From: CAVTWH01 sp963850915
Lineage (GTDB): Bacteria > Actinomycetota > Actinomycetes > Mycobacteriales > Micromonosporaceae
Assembly (NCBI GenBank): GCA_963850915.1
Contig: CAWKND010000010.1
Location: forward strand, 372,001 to 436,000
Reading direction: 5' to 3'
DNA: 64,000 nt
The notes beneath the pieces were generated by a model. It was not told the origin of the DNA. It searched no databases and saw only the letters and a program-made list of their open reading frames with translations. The translations under genes and the position numbers were made by a program. Positions within the stretch are counted from its first letter, which is position 1; each line of letters starts with the position of its first letter. Positions 46,146 to 55,850 of this stretch are shown here, in pieces.

Positions 46146-46952
46146 ATGGACGACACCCGCTCGACCCTGCCGGTACTCATGTACCACTCGGTCTCCGACG
46201 TCGCCGACGGTCCACTGCGCTCGCTGGCGGTACCCCCGGCGCGCCTGCGTGAGCAGCTGGCCGCTCTACAGGACGCCGGCTTCGCGCTCACCGGGCTGAC
46301 CGAGGCGCTGCACCGCAAGGCGGCGGAGCCGACCGCGAAGATCGTCGGAGTCACCTTCGACGACGGCTACCTCGACTTCCTCACCGCCGGTGTCCCGGTA
46401 CTCCACGAACTCGGCGCCGGCGCCACGCTGTACGTGTCGGTCGGCCACATCGGGCACTCGGCCGCGCATATGGCCACCACCAACACGTTCGGCCCGCTGC
46501 TCTCCTGGGATCAGGTACGCGAGGTGGGCGCGGCGGGCGTGGAGATCGGCAACCACAGCCTGATCCACGAGCCGATGGACGTACTCACCCGGGACTCGTT
46601 GGAGCGCCAGGTGAGTACCAGCAAGGAGCGGCTGGAGCAGGAGTGCGGTACGCCCATCCCGTCCTTCGCCTACCCGCACGGGTACAACAACCGCCGGGTA
46701 CGGGGCAGCGTGGCGCAGCACGGGTACACCAACGCGTGTGAGGTCGGGCGGCGCCTGTACCAGCCGGGTACCGACAATGTCTTCGCCATCCCGCGGCTGC
46801 AGATCACGCCTGACCACTCCGGGGCGCAGACGCTCGACGCGGTACTCACCGGCGGCCCGGCCCTGGTCTCGCACCTGAAGCGGGCCGCCCAGCCCGGCTG
46901 GCGGGCCACCCGCTGGACCGCCCAGCGCGTCCTCGGCAAACGCCTCACCTGA
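46146..46952 (+). CDS. Polysaccharide deacetylase (NodB/CE4 family)
   Basis: 268 residues. NodB motifs: TFDDGYLDF (catalytic base Asp and metal Asp), GNHSLIHEPM (metal His pair) and FAYPHGYNN. It removes N- or O-acetyl groups from a polysaccharide. No signal peptide is seen, which fits a role on a cytosolic or lipid-linked intermediate. GAGGGG precedes ATG 46146. It is convergent with the GT2 operon and may act on the same glycan. Confidence 0.92.
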   Translation: MDDTRSTLPVLMYHSVSDVADGPLRSLAVPPARLREQLAALQDAGFALTGLTEALHRKAAEPTAKIVGVTFDDGYLDFLTAGVPVLHELGAGATLYVSVGHIGHSAAHMATTNTFGPLLSWDQVREVGAAGVEIGNHSLIHEPMDVLTRDSLERQVSTSKERLEQECGTPIPSFAYPHGYNNRRVRGSVAQHGYTNACEVGRRLYQPGTDNVFAIPRLQITPDHSGAQTLDAVLTGGPALVSHLKRAAQPGWRATRWTAQRVLGKRLT

Positions 46953-47037
46953 GCCGTCGCCCACCGCCGCCCGCAGCCGCAAACCCTTGTGGCGCACGGA
47001 AAGCGGCCGGCAGGAGACCAGCGGTAGGAGAAAGCGG

Positions 47038-48372
47038 CTAGCGGGAAGCCTTGCGGCGCAGGCGGCGGTCGCGCTTGCGGCCGGCGAAGTAGGCGCGCGG
47101 GCCGGCGATCATCCCGCGCCGGTTCTCGCCGAGCAGGTCGGTCGGGAAGTCCTCTTCCAGCGTCGCGGTCCGCAGCCCGTCGTCGCCGAGTACGTCCCGC
47201 AGCGCGGTGGGTACCAGGCGCAGCAACGGAAACAGCACCAGCGGGTTGCGCCGGATCAGGCTCGTGTACGCGGCGGTCAGCCCTGTTCCGTAGCCGACCA
47301 TCTGCTTGCGCAAGCCTTCCAGGTCGCGGCGGTGGTAGTGGCGCATGATCGCGGTGGGCTGGTAGGCAATGGTTCCGCCGCCCCGCAACACCTGCGTGAA
47401 CGCCAGCGTGTCCTCCGAACCCATCGCCGGGGTACCCGCTCCGAGCGCCGTGTCGAAGCCGCCGATCCGCTCGATGACGCCGGCGCGGAACAGCATGTTG
47501 GCGCCGGTTCCGAAGGGCGGCAAGGGATACAGCGGGCTCTGCACTCGTTTGGTGGCCGGCGAGAAGACCGCCGGAGTGAACCCGCGCCCCTTGCTGTGCC
47601 CGCCGAACTGCTCGAACCACAGCTGTGCCCGGGTCTCCAGCTCGGCCGGCACGATGACGCCGGAGACCACGTCGGCCTCCGGGTGCTCGGCCAGTGCCCG
47701 CGCCAGTTCGGTCAACCAGTGTGGATCGGCCACCTCGTCGTCGTCCACCCAGGCGAGGATCTCGCCGGGGGCGGCGGCCACGGCCACGTTGCGCGCGTGC
47801 GAAAGCCCGGGCGTCGGCGCCAGCAGATAGTCCACCGGGCCGCGTTCGGCGAATTCGCGGACCACCCGCTCGGTCGCGTCGCTGGTCGGTGCGTTGTCCA
47901 CGACCAGAACCCGGAACCGGGGGTACGCCAAGGCAAGCAGGCTCTCCAGGCAGAGCGCGAGGGGCTCGGGGCGCTCGCGGGTACACACCACGACGGTGAT
48001 CGGCGGCGCGTCCCGGAGTACCTCCCGGCGCTTGGCCAGGAACGGTGGCTCGACGGCCGCCGCCACTCCCGCGACGGGCAGGCCGAAGACGGGGCTGCCA
48101 CCGGCGGCCGCGATGCGCTCGGCCAGCGGCTGGGCGTACCCGGCCTGGACCGCGGTGGCGATGTCGGTGGGGCTCAGCCCGGCATCGGGTACCGGCAGCC
48201 GGACGAAGCCCAGTGGCTCACTGAACACCCGGATCAGCAGCCATACCTGCTCGACCCGGCGACCCGCACTGTCCCAGGCGTCGATCGAGGGCAGCGCCTC
48301 GCTGAGTTCGAGATCGCGCACCAGCGCCGGCAGGGTACCGACCGCGGTGGTCGCCGTCGCCGTCGCCGTCAC
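47038..48372 (-). CDS. Glycosyltransferase family 2 protein (third gene of GT operon)
   Basis: 444 residues. N-terminal 120 residues unassigned, then a GT-A domain (ITVVVCTRERPEPLALCLESL; DxD region WVDDDEVADPHWL; acceptor/base region GSEDTLAF) and a basic C-terminus. Its GTG start overlaps the preceding stop (GTGA, 4 nt), so translation is coupled. Transfers a sugar from a nucleotide donor; acceptor unknown. Confidence 0.9.
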   Translation of the reverse strand: MTATATATTAVGTLPALVRDLELSEALPSIDAWDSAGRRVEQVWLLIRVFSEPLGFVRLPVPDAGLSPTDIATAVQAGYAQPLAERIAAAGGSPVFGLPVAGVAAAVEPPFLAKRREVLRDAPPITVVVCTRERPEPLALCLESLLALAYPRFRVLVVDNAPTSDATERVVREFAERGPVDYLLAPTPGLSHARNVAVAAAPGEILAWVDDDEVADPHWLTELARALAEHPEADVVSGVIVPAELETRAQLWFEQFGGHSKGRGFTPAVFSPATKRVQSPLYPLPPFGTGANMLFRAGVIERIGGFDTALGAGTPAMGSEDTLAFTQVLRGGGTIAYQPTAIMRHYHRRDLEGLRKQMVGYGTGLTAAYTSLIRRNPLVLFPLLRLVPTALRDVLGDDGLRTATLEEDFPTDLLGENRRGMIAGPRAYFAGRKRDRRLRRKASR

Positions 48373-49595
48373 CGGGTCACCGCCTCGGCAGAAGCCGGCG
48401 CCTCGTCACTGGCCACCGCTTCGGAAAGGGACCCGTCCGGCCGCTCCACCAGCGGCATCTCCAGGGTCGGCGAGGCCAGCGCGGTGACGGTCAGCGTCGA
48501 TCCGGTGAGTGCGCTGCTGACCCGCTGGGCCGGTACCGTCACGCCGGGGCCGGAGTGCTCAGCCGGGCGGGCGCCGAGCAGTTCGCTGGCGAGCGAGGTG
48601 TCTTCCAGGTCCTCGGCGTCGTCCAGCACCGGGTTGGCCTGCGCCGGGAACGCGGGAGCGAGTTCCACCGGCTTCGGCCGCCGGCGCGGCATGCTCTCCA
48701 CCAGTCCCCCGGTAGCGGCGGCGGCCACTCCGGCGAGCACCGTACCGGCCCGGACCACGCCTGTTCCCTGGCGCCGGCGCAGCGTGTCACCGAAGCCGCG
48801 AACCACCGCACGGGGCAGCGTCTTGGTCAGGTAGCCACGCTCGGAGCCCAGGCTCTCCCGGCCGTCGTTGAGCTTGGCCAGCTCGACCTTGCCCCGGCCC
48901 TCCTGGTAGCAGCGGTGCAGGAAGCTGCCGAAGGTCGACTTGTCGGCGGGTACCGGGTGGTCGATCAGTGCGTCGGGTACGTAGATCCACCGACCGCCGC
49001 TGACGCCGCTCATCCGGATACACAGGTCGGTGTCCTCGGGGCGGGCCCGGTCACCGAGCTTGCCGAAGCCGACCCGGAACCCGTCGACCGCGTCGAAGAC
49101 GCTGCGGCGTACGGCCATGCTCGCCGACCAGACGTTGCGTACCTCGGCGCGGGTGGTGGGCAGCCCGGTGTACGCGCCACCGACGGCCCACAGGAACTCG
49201 TCGGGGAACCACACCGGCCGGCCGGTCTCCCAGGCGGGCTGGATCGCGCCGCCGGTACCGACCACCGACTCGTCGTCGAACGGCGCGACCAGGCCGGCGA
49301 GCCAGCCCGGATGCGCCCGCGCGTCGTCGTCGAGCAGGGCGACGATCGGGGTGGTGGTGTGCTGCACGCCGGTGTTCCGGTTACCCGACACTCCGCGCTG
49401 GTAGGCGTTGCGCAGCACGGTGGCCTCGGTGATCTCGGCCGCGGCGCGTTCGTACAGCGCCTCGTTGTGGTCGACGACGACCACCACCTCGACCGGGGCG
49501 GGCTGCTGGGTGATCGCGGAGGTGACGGCGGCGCGCAGCTGGTCCCAGCGGCGCTCGGTGTGGCACGGGATGACCACACTCACTTCAGTGGTCAT
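48369..49595 (-). CDS. Glycosyltransferase family 2 protein (second gene of GT operon)
   Basis: 408 residues. GT-A domain 1-260 (VSVVIPCHTERRWDQLRAAV; LLDDDARAHPGWL as DxD; RARPEDTDLCIR) followed by a long Pro/Ala/Glu-rich C-terminal tail. ATG 49595 lies 4 nt after the previous stop. Probably acts with its two neighbours on one glycan. Confidence 0.9.
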   Translation of the reverse strand: MTTEVSVVIPCHTERRWDQLRAAVTSAITQQPAPVEVVVVVDHNEALYERAAAEITEATVLRNAYQRGVSGNRNTGVQHTTTPIVALLDDDARAHPGWLAGLVAPFDDESVVGTGGAIQPAWETGRPVWFPDEFLWAVGGAYTGLPTTRAEVRNVWSASMAVRRSVFDAVDGFRVGFGKLGDRARPEDTDLCIRMSGVSGGRWIYVPDALIDHPVPADKSTFGSFLHRCYQEGRGKVELAKLNDGRESLGSERGYLTKTLPRAVVRGFGDTLRRRQGTGVVRAGTVLAGVAAAATGGLVESMPRRRPKPVELAPAFPAQANPVLDDAEDLEDTSLASELLGARPAEHSGPGVTVPAQRVSSALTGSTLTVTALASPTLEMPLVERPDGSLSEAVASDEAPASAEAVTR

Positions 49596-49599
49596 CGGA

Positions 49600-50541
49600 T
49601 TACCGCGGTTCGCCGGCCGCGACGGGCGCCTCGGCGCGCAGGTGCCGCTGCACCGGGAGGGCAACGGTCGGCGCGGCCCAGGCGGGTACCCGGTGGAGCG
49701 ACTCGACCGTTGCCGGCGCTCGTACGGCGGTGACCGCGCGCTGCTGTTGCGGGACCGGCGGCGACTTACGCTCGCGGCGCAGCCGGCCGAACTCTGCAAA
49801 GATCGTGCGCAGTACCCGCCTGCCGTCGCTGAACGCGTTCAGATTGCTGACCCCGTGCAGCCGGCGCGCCTCGATCGAGGGCACCTCACGGATGGTCAGC
49901 TTGTGCGCGGCCACCCGGATGTTGATCAGTGTCTCGATCTCGAAGCCGTCGCCCCAGAACTTGCTGCCGTCGGCCGGCGCCGGCGTGGTGATGTCCGGCA
50001 GGTCCATGGCCTGAAGCGCACGCCGCCAGAACGCGTTGTACCCGTAGCACAGGTCACTGAAGTGGCTACGGAAGAGTATGTTCACCACGCCGTTGAGCCC
50101 GTGGTTGCCGAACCGGCGCAGGCGGGTGATGTCGTGGCTGTCGCCGCCGGGCCGGAACCGGGAGCCCTTGGCGTAGTCCGCACCGTCGACGAGCACCTGG
50201 ACGAAGTCGGGAATCTCCGCCGGGTCGGTCGAGCCGTCCGCGTCGATCATGACCACGATGTCGCCTGTGCACCGGGCGAAGCCGCAGGCGAGCGCGTTGC
50301 CCTTGCCTTTGCGGGTCTGCGTCACCACGACGGTGTCGGGACGCAGCTGGAGAGCGACGGCGACCGTGTCATCGACGGAGCCGCCATCGACGAGGATGAC
50401 CTGGTCAATGTCGTGCGGTAGCCGAGCGAATACGTAAGGTAGGTTTTTAGCTTCGTTGAGTGCCGGAATGACTACGCTCACGGTCGGTCGCTGAGCGGTC
50501 TGTCCGGCGGATGACACCCCGAGTGGGAGTGGGTTGGTCAT
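49600..50541 (-). CDS. Glycosyltransferase family 2 protein, DPM1/DPG synthase-like (first gene of GT operon)
   Basis: 313 residues. SVVIPALNEAKNLPYVFARL, VDGGSVDDT, MIDADGSTDP (DxD) and GDGFEIETLINIRVA are typical of dolichol/polyprenyl-phosphate sugar synthases and related GT2 enzymes. No C-terminal membrane helices are seen. ATG 50541 has GAGGAA about 9 nt upstream. It probably makes a lipid-linked sugar or nucleotide-derived glycan used by the downstream GTs. Confidence 0.9.
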   Translation of the reverse strand: MTNPLPLGVSSAGQTAQRPTVSVVIPALNEAKNLPYVFARLPHDIDQVILVDGGSVDDTVAVALQLRPDTVVVTQTRKGKGNALACGFARCTGDIVVMIDADGSTDPAEIPDFVQVLVDGADYAKGSRFRPGGDSHDITRLRRFGNHGLNGVVNILFRSHFSDLCYGYNAFWRRALQAMDLPDITTPAPADGSKFWGDGFEIETLINIRVAAHKLTIREVPSIEARRLHGVSNLNAFSDGRRVLRTIFAEFGRLRRERKSPPVPQQQRAVTAVRAPATVESLHRVPAWAAPTVALPVQRHLRAEAPVAAGEPR

Positions 50542-51042
50542 CTGGCTAGTTCCTCTACCTCGATCGCACCCGGTGCCGAAGCTGGCGCACCAGCCCTGAG
50601 CTGTGAGATTGCCCAAGAGCCCGAACGCTAGCAGCCGACGAGATCAGCCAATTCCCCTGAATAGTTGAGATTTCCTGGCCGGTCCAGCGGAAGCAGTCAG
50701 CCGAGCATTCGGATACTCATACCTGCAACAGGATATGGCCTGGCGGGCCGCCTGTAGGGGCGCCACACAATTCCCACACCCCCACACGTGGTTTTCCCCA
50801 CACGGAAATGCAAATGGTCGACAATCGTGCCGCCAGTGAACGCGGCCAATCGAACATTTCTGACTCGGAGGGTCGTAGGGGAAATTTCGGGCCGCGACCG
50901 TACCTGGGGCAACGATGAGATCTGTGTCCAGAACCGCCGGGACGCACTAACCGGCTACATGTTGCTTGCGGTCCAGGCTGCCGCCGGTACCGGCCGGCAC
51001 GCTGGGGGCACGGACCCGGCCGCGAACGATGCGCCCGGTATC
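50542..51042. other. Intergenic region upstream of the GT operon
   Basis: About 500 bp without a credible gene and visibly richer in A/T than its surroundings (about 50620-50920). It must contain the GT-operon promoter; no confident -35/-10 pair or operator was recognised. Confidence 0.5.
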
Positions 51043-51709
51043 TCACGGATTGCCGGTGCCGTACGCCCACAGCTCGAACAGCGTCGCGTAGTAGATCCAG
51101 CCGACGAAGCCGCTCACCACGGAGTTGGCCGGCGGCTGCAGCGGCGCCTTCTGGCGCACCTTGGCCACCACCAGGATCCAGCCGAGCGTGGCCGTCCAGA
51201 GCAGCTGGATCACCGCGGTCACCGCATAGCAGAGCAGGTACAGCGGCAGGAACAGCGGACCGAAGATCCGCGCCTGCAACAGGTGCATCCGTTCGTGCTG
51301 GCCGGCGCCGCCCAGGTTGAGCGTGCCGTGCGTCTGCAGCACGCTGTGCCCGAAGCCGCCGCGCCGAGTAGGGCTTGAAGCTGACCCAGCTCCGGTCGGC
51401 CGAGTCGGTCCGGGACGGGCTGCCGAAGAACCAGAAGATCAGGTTGCCCAGCACGAAGCCCCAGACGGTGTTCACCGCACTCCAGGTCATGTCCACCACG
51501 AGCAGGAACCAACCCAGCGGGCTGCCCAGGTCGTAGCTGGTCAGGATGCCCGCCTCCAGGCCGTAGCCGAGCCCGAAGACGGCAACCACAACCACCAGCC
51601 AGGTGTACCCGGACAGGTGTCCCGTGGCGCTGAGCACCCCCGCGACCACACCGACCGGTACGCCCGCCCAGAGGACGACGGTGAGCAGACCCTTCAGCCA
51701 GCCTGGCAT
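51043..51709 (-). pseudogene. Multi-pass membrane protein with HERMH motif, single-base frameshift
   Basis: ATG 51709 (GGGAGG 4 nt upstream) opens a frame with several membrane helices (GLLTVVLWAGVPVGVVAGVL, YTWLVVVVAVFGLGYGL) that runs to WVSFKPYSARR near 51360. There it turns into nonsense. Removing one base from the GCC-repeat at 51355-51366 continues into FGHSVLQTHGTLNLGGAGQ, HERMHLLQARIFGPLF and two more helices, ending at 51043 (about 221 residues). HERMH resembles an HExxH metal site, but protease function is unproven. It may be a sequence error rather than a true pseudogene. Confidence 0.65.
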
Positions 51710-52097
51710 GGCGCCTCCCTGCCTAGGCACACATTGACGCAGTGGCATGCGGTGCCGCGCAATCGAAACCCCGACAGATGCCTTCGGCATCAGCTGACCG
51801 ACAGGGGGACACGGGTGACCCGTTCGGGTCGGCTCGACCGACCGAGTCCGCCGTTCCGGTCACCTTTCAGCCGACCAGAGGGTGGCGGAACCGGCCGTAC
51901 GATGGCGATTCATCGATTGGGATTCTGCCGCGAGGCCGCCAGCAGCGGTACCTCGATTCGACGCAAGCGTGCGCGGAGCCGGCGTCGACCAAGGCACTGT
52001 TCATGATCAACTGGGTGCCACGGCGCGCCGGTCGGATGGACGGTCGGTGACCAGCTCGGTACGCTGGTGGCCGTTTGTTCAGGGAGATTGACAGCGC
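51710..52097. other. Divergent intergenic region
   Basis: 388 bp between the membrane-protein gene and the first GT-C gene. It contains a perfect GACCCG-TT-CGGGTC inverted repeat at 51817-51830 and AGGGAG just before the ATG at 52098. No gene is recognised. Confidence 0.5.
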
Positions 52098-53766
52098 ATG
52101 CAACCCGCCCCCACGCCCGCCCGGTCCTTGTCGATTGGCAGGGCACGGGTGGTCCATCGCCGCGCTCGAGGGAGCCGCCGGCCGAGCTCGACCGGCCGCT
52201 GACCGGTGCCGGTCCCCGCACCGCGGCGCAACCCCAAGCCGCCATCGGGCGGCTGTCGCGCGCCAGGCGTCCGCGCCCGAGGCCCGGTCCGCCGGAGGGC
52301 GCGCCGGATCTGACGGCTGGTGGCTGCAGGCCGTTCCGGTAGCACTCGATGACCGCGGTGATCGTGGCCATCGGCTCGGGCCGTGACCTGATGAACGACG
52401 AATACGCCACGGCATACCTGAACCGGTTGTCATGGCGCGACTTCGGCAGGTTCATCCATAACTGGAATGACGTCGAGGCCGTCTACGAACTCCTGATGCG
52501 GCTGTGGACCGATGTGTTCGGTGACTCCGCCTACGCACTGCGAGCCCCGTCGATCATCGCGATGGCGATCACCGCGGGCGCGGTGACGGTGTTCGGCATG
52601 TGGATATACAGCAAGCTACTTGGCGTAGTGGCGGGACTGATCTTCGCCGTGCTGCCGTCGGTCTCCGTGTACGGACACGAGGCCACCCCGTACGCGTGGA
52701 TAGCCGCCGTGGGAACGCTGTCGACCCTGGCACTGCTGTACGCGCTGGCCGCCCCGTCCGTACCCGGCCGCTGGGTGCTCTACGGCGGATCGATCCTGGC
52801 CCTCACGCTGCTCTACGCCCCGGCCGGGATGGTCGTCGCGGCACACGCGTTGATCGCGTATCTGGCCAGGCGGCGGGTGCGGGCGGCACTCACGGCGTGG
52901 CTGGTGACCGCCTCGATCGCCGCCATCGTCCTAGCACCGTTCCTGCACCTGGTCGCCTCGACAAGTTTCGACATGAGCTGGGTAACGAGCACCTGGCGGG
53001 ACGTCCAGTACTACCCGATCGGGCTCTTCGACTCGGAATTGATCTCCTGGGGCGTGGCCGGGCTCGCCGTCGTCGGGGCCGCACGACTGGCCCAGTCGCG
53101 CCCTGGCGTCGCCGCGCCACTGGTGGCCCTGGCCCTGATTCCGCCGGTACTGGCCTACCTGTCCAACAGCCACGCGCATGCCTTCCAGTCAGCCGGCGAC
53201 CTGCTGGTCGTACCGGCGTGGCTACTGCTCGCGGCGGCCGCTTTCGCCGTCACACCGGGCCGCCCGGCCCACGGCGTACCGCTGTCCGCCCTGGTCGCGG
53301 CTCTGGTCACCATGGCCGTACTCAGCCTCGCCGGGATGGGCAGCCAACGTGCCGCCCGGCAGAGCCCGGTCGGAGGGCGAACCGGACTTCCGCTCCGCAG
53401 CGGCCGTGGTGGACGCCGACTACCGACCCGGCGACGGGATCGTCTACGTCGGTATCGATCGCAACGGGCGGATGCCGTTCAGCTACGAATTGCGTCGAGG
53501 CGAAGCCCGATCGACGTCTACGCGGCCGTCTCGTCGGCGGCCAACGGGTCGCTGGACGTGGTGCCGTGCGCCGACCCGGTCGCCTGCCTCGGTACCACAC
53601 GCGCGGGTCTGGCTGGTGATCAGCAACGGCAGCGAGGACAACTTCGCCGAGCTGTCACCCGCGCAAGCCACACCACTCCGGCAGAACTACACCGTGACGA
53701 TCACCGCGGTCCGTACCAATGTCCGGGTCGTGTTGCTGGTCCGTAACTCCGACCGCGACAGGGTAG
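52098..53766 (+). pseudogene. GT-C (family 39-like) membrane glycosyltransferase, multiply frameshifted, copy 1
   Basis: The best-read core (52349-53350) gives GSGRDLMNDEYATAYLNRLS, an Asp-Glu loop typical of GT39/mannosyltransferase-like GT-C enzymes, then about eight membrane helices. The C-terminal extracellular domain (EGEPDFRSAAAVVD, GDGIVYVGIDRNGRMPF, PIDVYAAVSSAANGS, RVWLVISNGS) is spread over different frames. At least four one-base shifts are needed (near 52347, 53360, 53495 and 53585). It is paralogous to the next gene along its whole length. ATG 52098 begins MQPAPTPAR; the end near 53766 is approximate. Confidence 0.75.
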
Positions 53767-53830
53767 CGGCGCTCTGCCGCCCGTACTTGACCCGACCGGA
53801 CAGGCTTTGGCCGAAGGAGACTCGACTCAG

Positions 53831-55742
53831 ATGCAGCCCGCGCCCCCGCCGACGAGGCCGCATTCCGCCGACCGGCGAGGCGCCCACGCAGACCATTCCC
53901 GCCGTGCTCGAACCACTCGACGACCTGGACCATCCGGCCGAACCAGCTGACGCGACGAAGCCAGCTGACGCAGCGGAGCCGGCTGACGCGACCGAGCTGA
54001 TCGACCCAACCGGGCTGATCGACCCAACCGGGCTGATCGACCCAATCGGGCTGACCGACGCGACCGACCCCGCTGACGCGGCCGAGTTGGCCGATGCAAC
54101 CGTGCTCACCGTGCTGCCCGGATGGACCGGGCCCGCTGACCTGGACGAGCCGGCCAAGGCCGCGGACGGACTGCCCCCGCGCAACCGACCAAGTCCACGA
54201 AGCAGCCGCGGCGGAGCGGGCGGCCGCGGCGCGCGCCGCCGCACAGCAGGAGGCGCTGGACCGGCTGGCGCTGGACCGGCTGGCGGCGGCGGGCGGCACG
54301 CCGTGGTGGTGGTTCGCCGTACCGGTGGCTCTGCTCACCGGGCTGATCACCCTCATCGGGTCCGGCCGGGAAATGTGGAACGACGAGTACGACACGGTCT
54401 ACGTCACCCGACTGTCCCGGCACGACTACGTACACCTGCTGCACAACCAGGACATCGTGCACACCGTCTACTACACGCTGCTGCGGCTGTGGACCGAGAG
54501 TCTTCGGCGATTCGCTGCTTTCGTTCCGGGCGCCTTCGATGATCGCGATGGCCATCTCGGCCGGCGGCATCACGGTTCTCGGTCGGCGCCTGTATAGCCC
54601 GGCGCTCGGCCTGGTCGCCGGACTGATCTTCGCGGGCCTTCCGGCGGTATCCCGGTACGGCGAGGAGGCCCGCTCGTACGCCTGGGTCAACGCGATCACC
54701 GTGCTGTCCACTCTGGCCCTGCTCTGGGCGGTGGACCAACCGAAGTCCCGGCTGCGCTGGATCCTTTACGGCGTATCCGCGCTGGTCCTGGTCTACCTGC
54801 ATTTCGCGGCCGCGATGGTGCTGCTGCCACACGGCCTGATGGTGTGGTACGCGTGGCGCCGGTACCGGGCGAATCAACTGCTGCGCTGGACGTCACAGCG
54901 GCGCCGTCACGGTGTCTGGCGGCACCGCTGCTGCTCTTCGCCTCCACGCAGAGCGGCCAGGTCGACTGGGTCACCAACAAGTTGACCGACGTGCGCTTCT
55001 ACCCGGCGCGGCTCTTCGGCTCCGACGTGGAGTTCTGGGTGCTCGCCGTACTCGCCGTCGCCGGTACGCTGCGGCTGTCCCAGATACGCCCCGAGCTCGT
55101 CGCGCCGCTGCTTGCCTGGATCCTGGTACCCCCACTCTTCGCGTACGCCACCAACAGCACGCGCACCTCTTCCTCCCCAAGTACCAGCTGTTCACCGTAC
55201 CGGCGTGGGCTGATATTGGTGGCTTTCGCTTTTGTGCCGGCCACCGGTACCAGGCGCCGGGTACTGTCCGCGTCGGCGGTGGCCGCCGCCCTCGTCGGCG
55301 TGCTCGTGCTGACCCTGGCCGGTCTGGGCGACCAGTTCGTCGCCGGCGCAGCCCGGTGGACGGCGAGCCCGACTTCCGTGGCGGCGGCGGCCGTTGTCGA
55401 CAAGGGTTACAACCCGGGGACGGTATCGTGTACGTCGGCACCAACCGCAGCGGCCGCATCCCCTTCATGTACGAACTGCACAAGGCGAAGCCGATCGACG
55501 TCTACGAAGAGGTCACCTCCGCTCAGGCCGGATTCTTCGGTGGCCGGGACTGCGCGGATCCGGTGAAGTGCCTCGGCAAGACGCCGCGGGTCTGGCTGGT
55601 CATCACCAACCACAGCGACTACGACTTCGCCGGACTGCCGGACGGCGAAGCCAAGCCGCTGGAGAAGGACTACACGGAGACGAACACCGCGCAACTCACC
55701 AACATCCGCGTCGTCCTGCTGGTCCGCAACCCGGGCGTGTAA
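53831..55742 (+). pseudogene. GT-C (family 39-like) membrane glycosyltransferase, multiply frameshifted, copy 2
   Basis: ATG 53831 (MQPAPPPTRP; AAGGAG 11 nt upstream) parallels copy 1. Pieces in order: an acidic N-terminus with LIDPTG repeats, GTPWWWFAVPVALLTGL and GREMWNDEYDTVYVTRLS (GT-C Asp-Glu loop), membrane helices, and a C-terminal domain ending in LTNIRVVLLVRNPGV at the TAA of 55742. About nine single-base shifts are needed (near 53860, 54175, 54502, 54885, 55155, 55206, 55350, 55385 and 55420), several in homopolymers (C5 at about 54175, GGG at about 55206). Comparison with copy 1 DNA supports each shift. Confidence 0.75.
53997..54050. repeat. 18-bp tandem repeat x3 (LIDPTG coding)
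   Basis: CTGATCGACCCAACCGGG is repeated three times (one change in the last unit) in the N-terminal region of the second GT-C gene, absent from copy 1. Confidence 0.9.
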
Positions 55743-55746
55743 CGGG

Positions 55747-55786
55747 CCGCACCGCCGGTTCCCCGAATCGGGGTTGCCGGGTGCGG
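55747..55786 (+). terminator. Strong stem-loop after the GT-C genes
   Basis: Outer stem CCGCACC/GGTGCGG and inner stem CCCC-GAAT-CGGGG, 5 nt after the stop at 55742. No U-tract, as is common in actinobacterial terminators. Confidence 0.7.
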
Positions 55787-55850
55787 TCCGGTGCTGTCAC
55801 CATCGGACCATGATTCTTTCTTGTGGAAAGGGCGCTGACGCCCTCGACCG

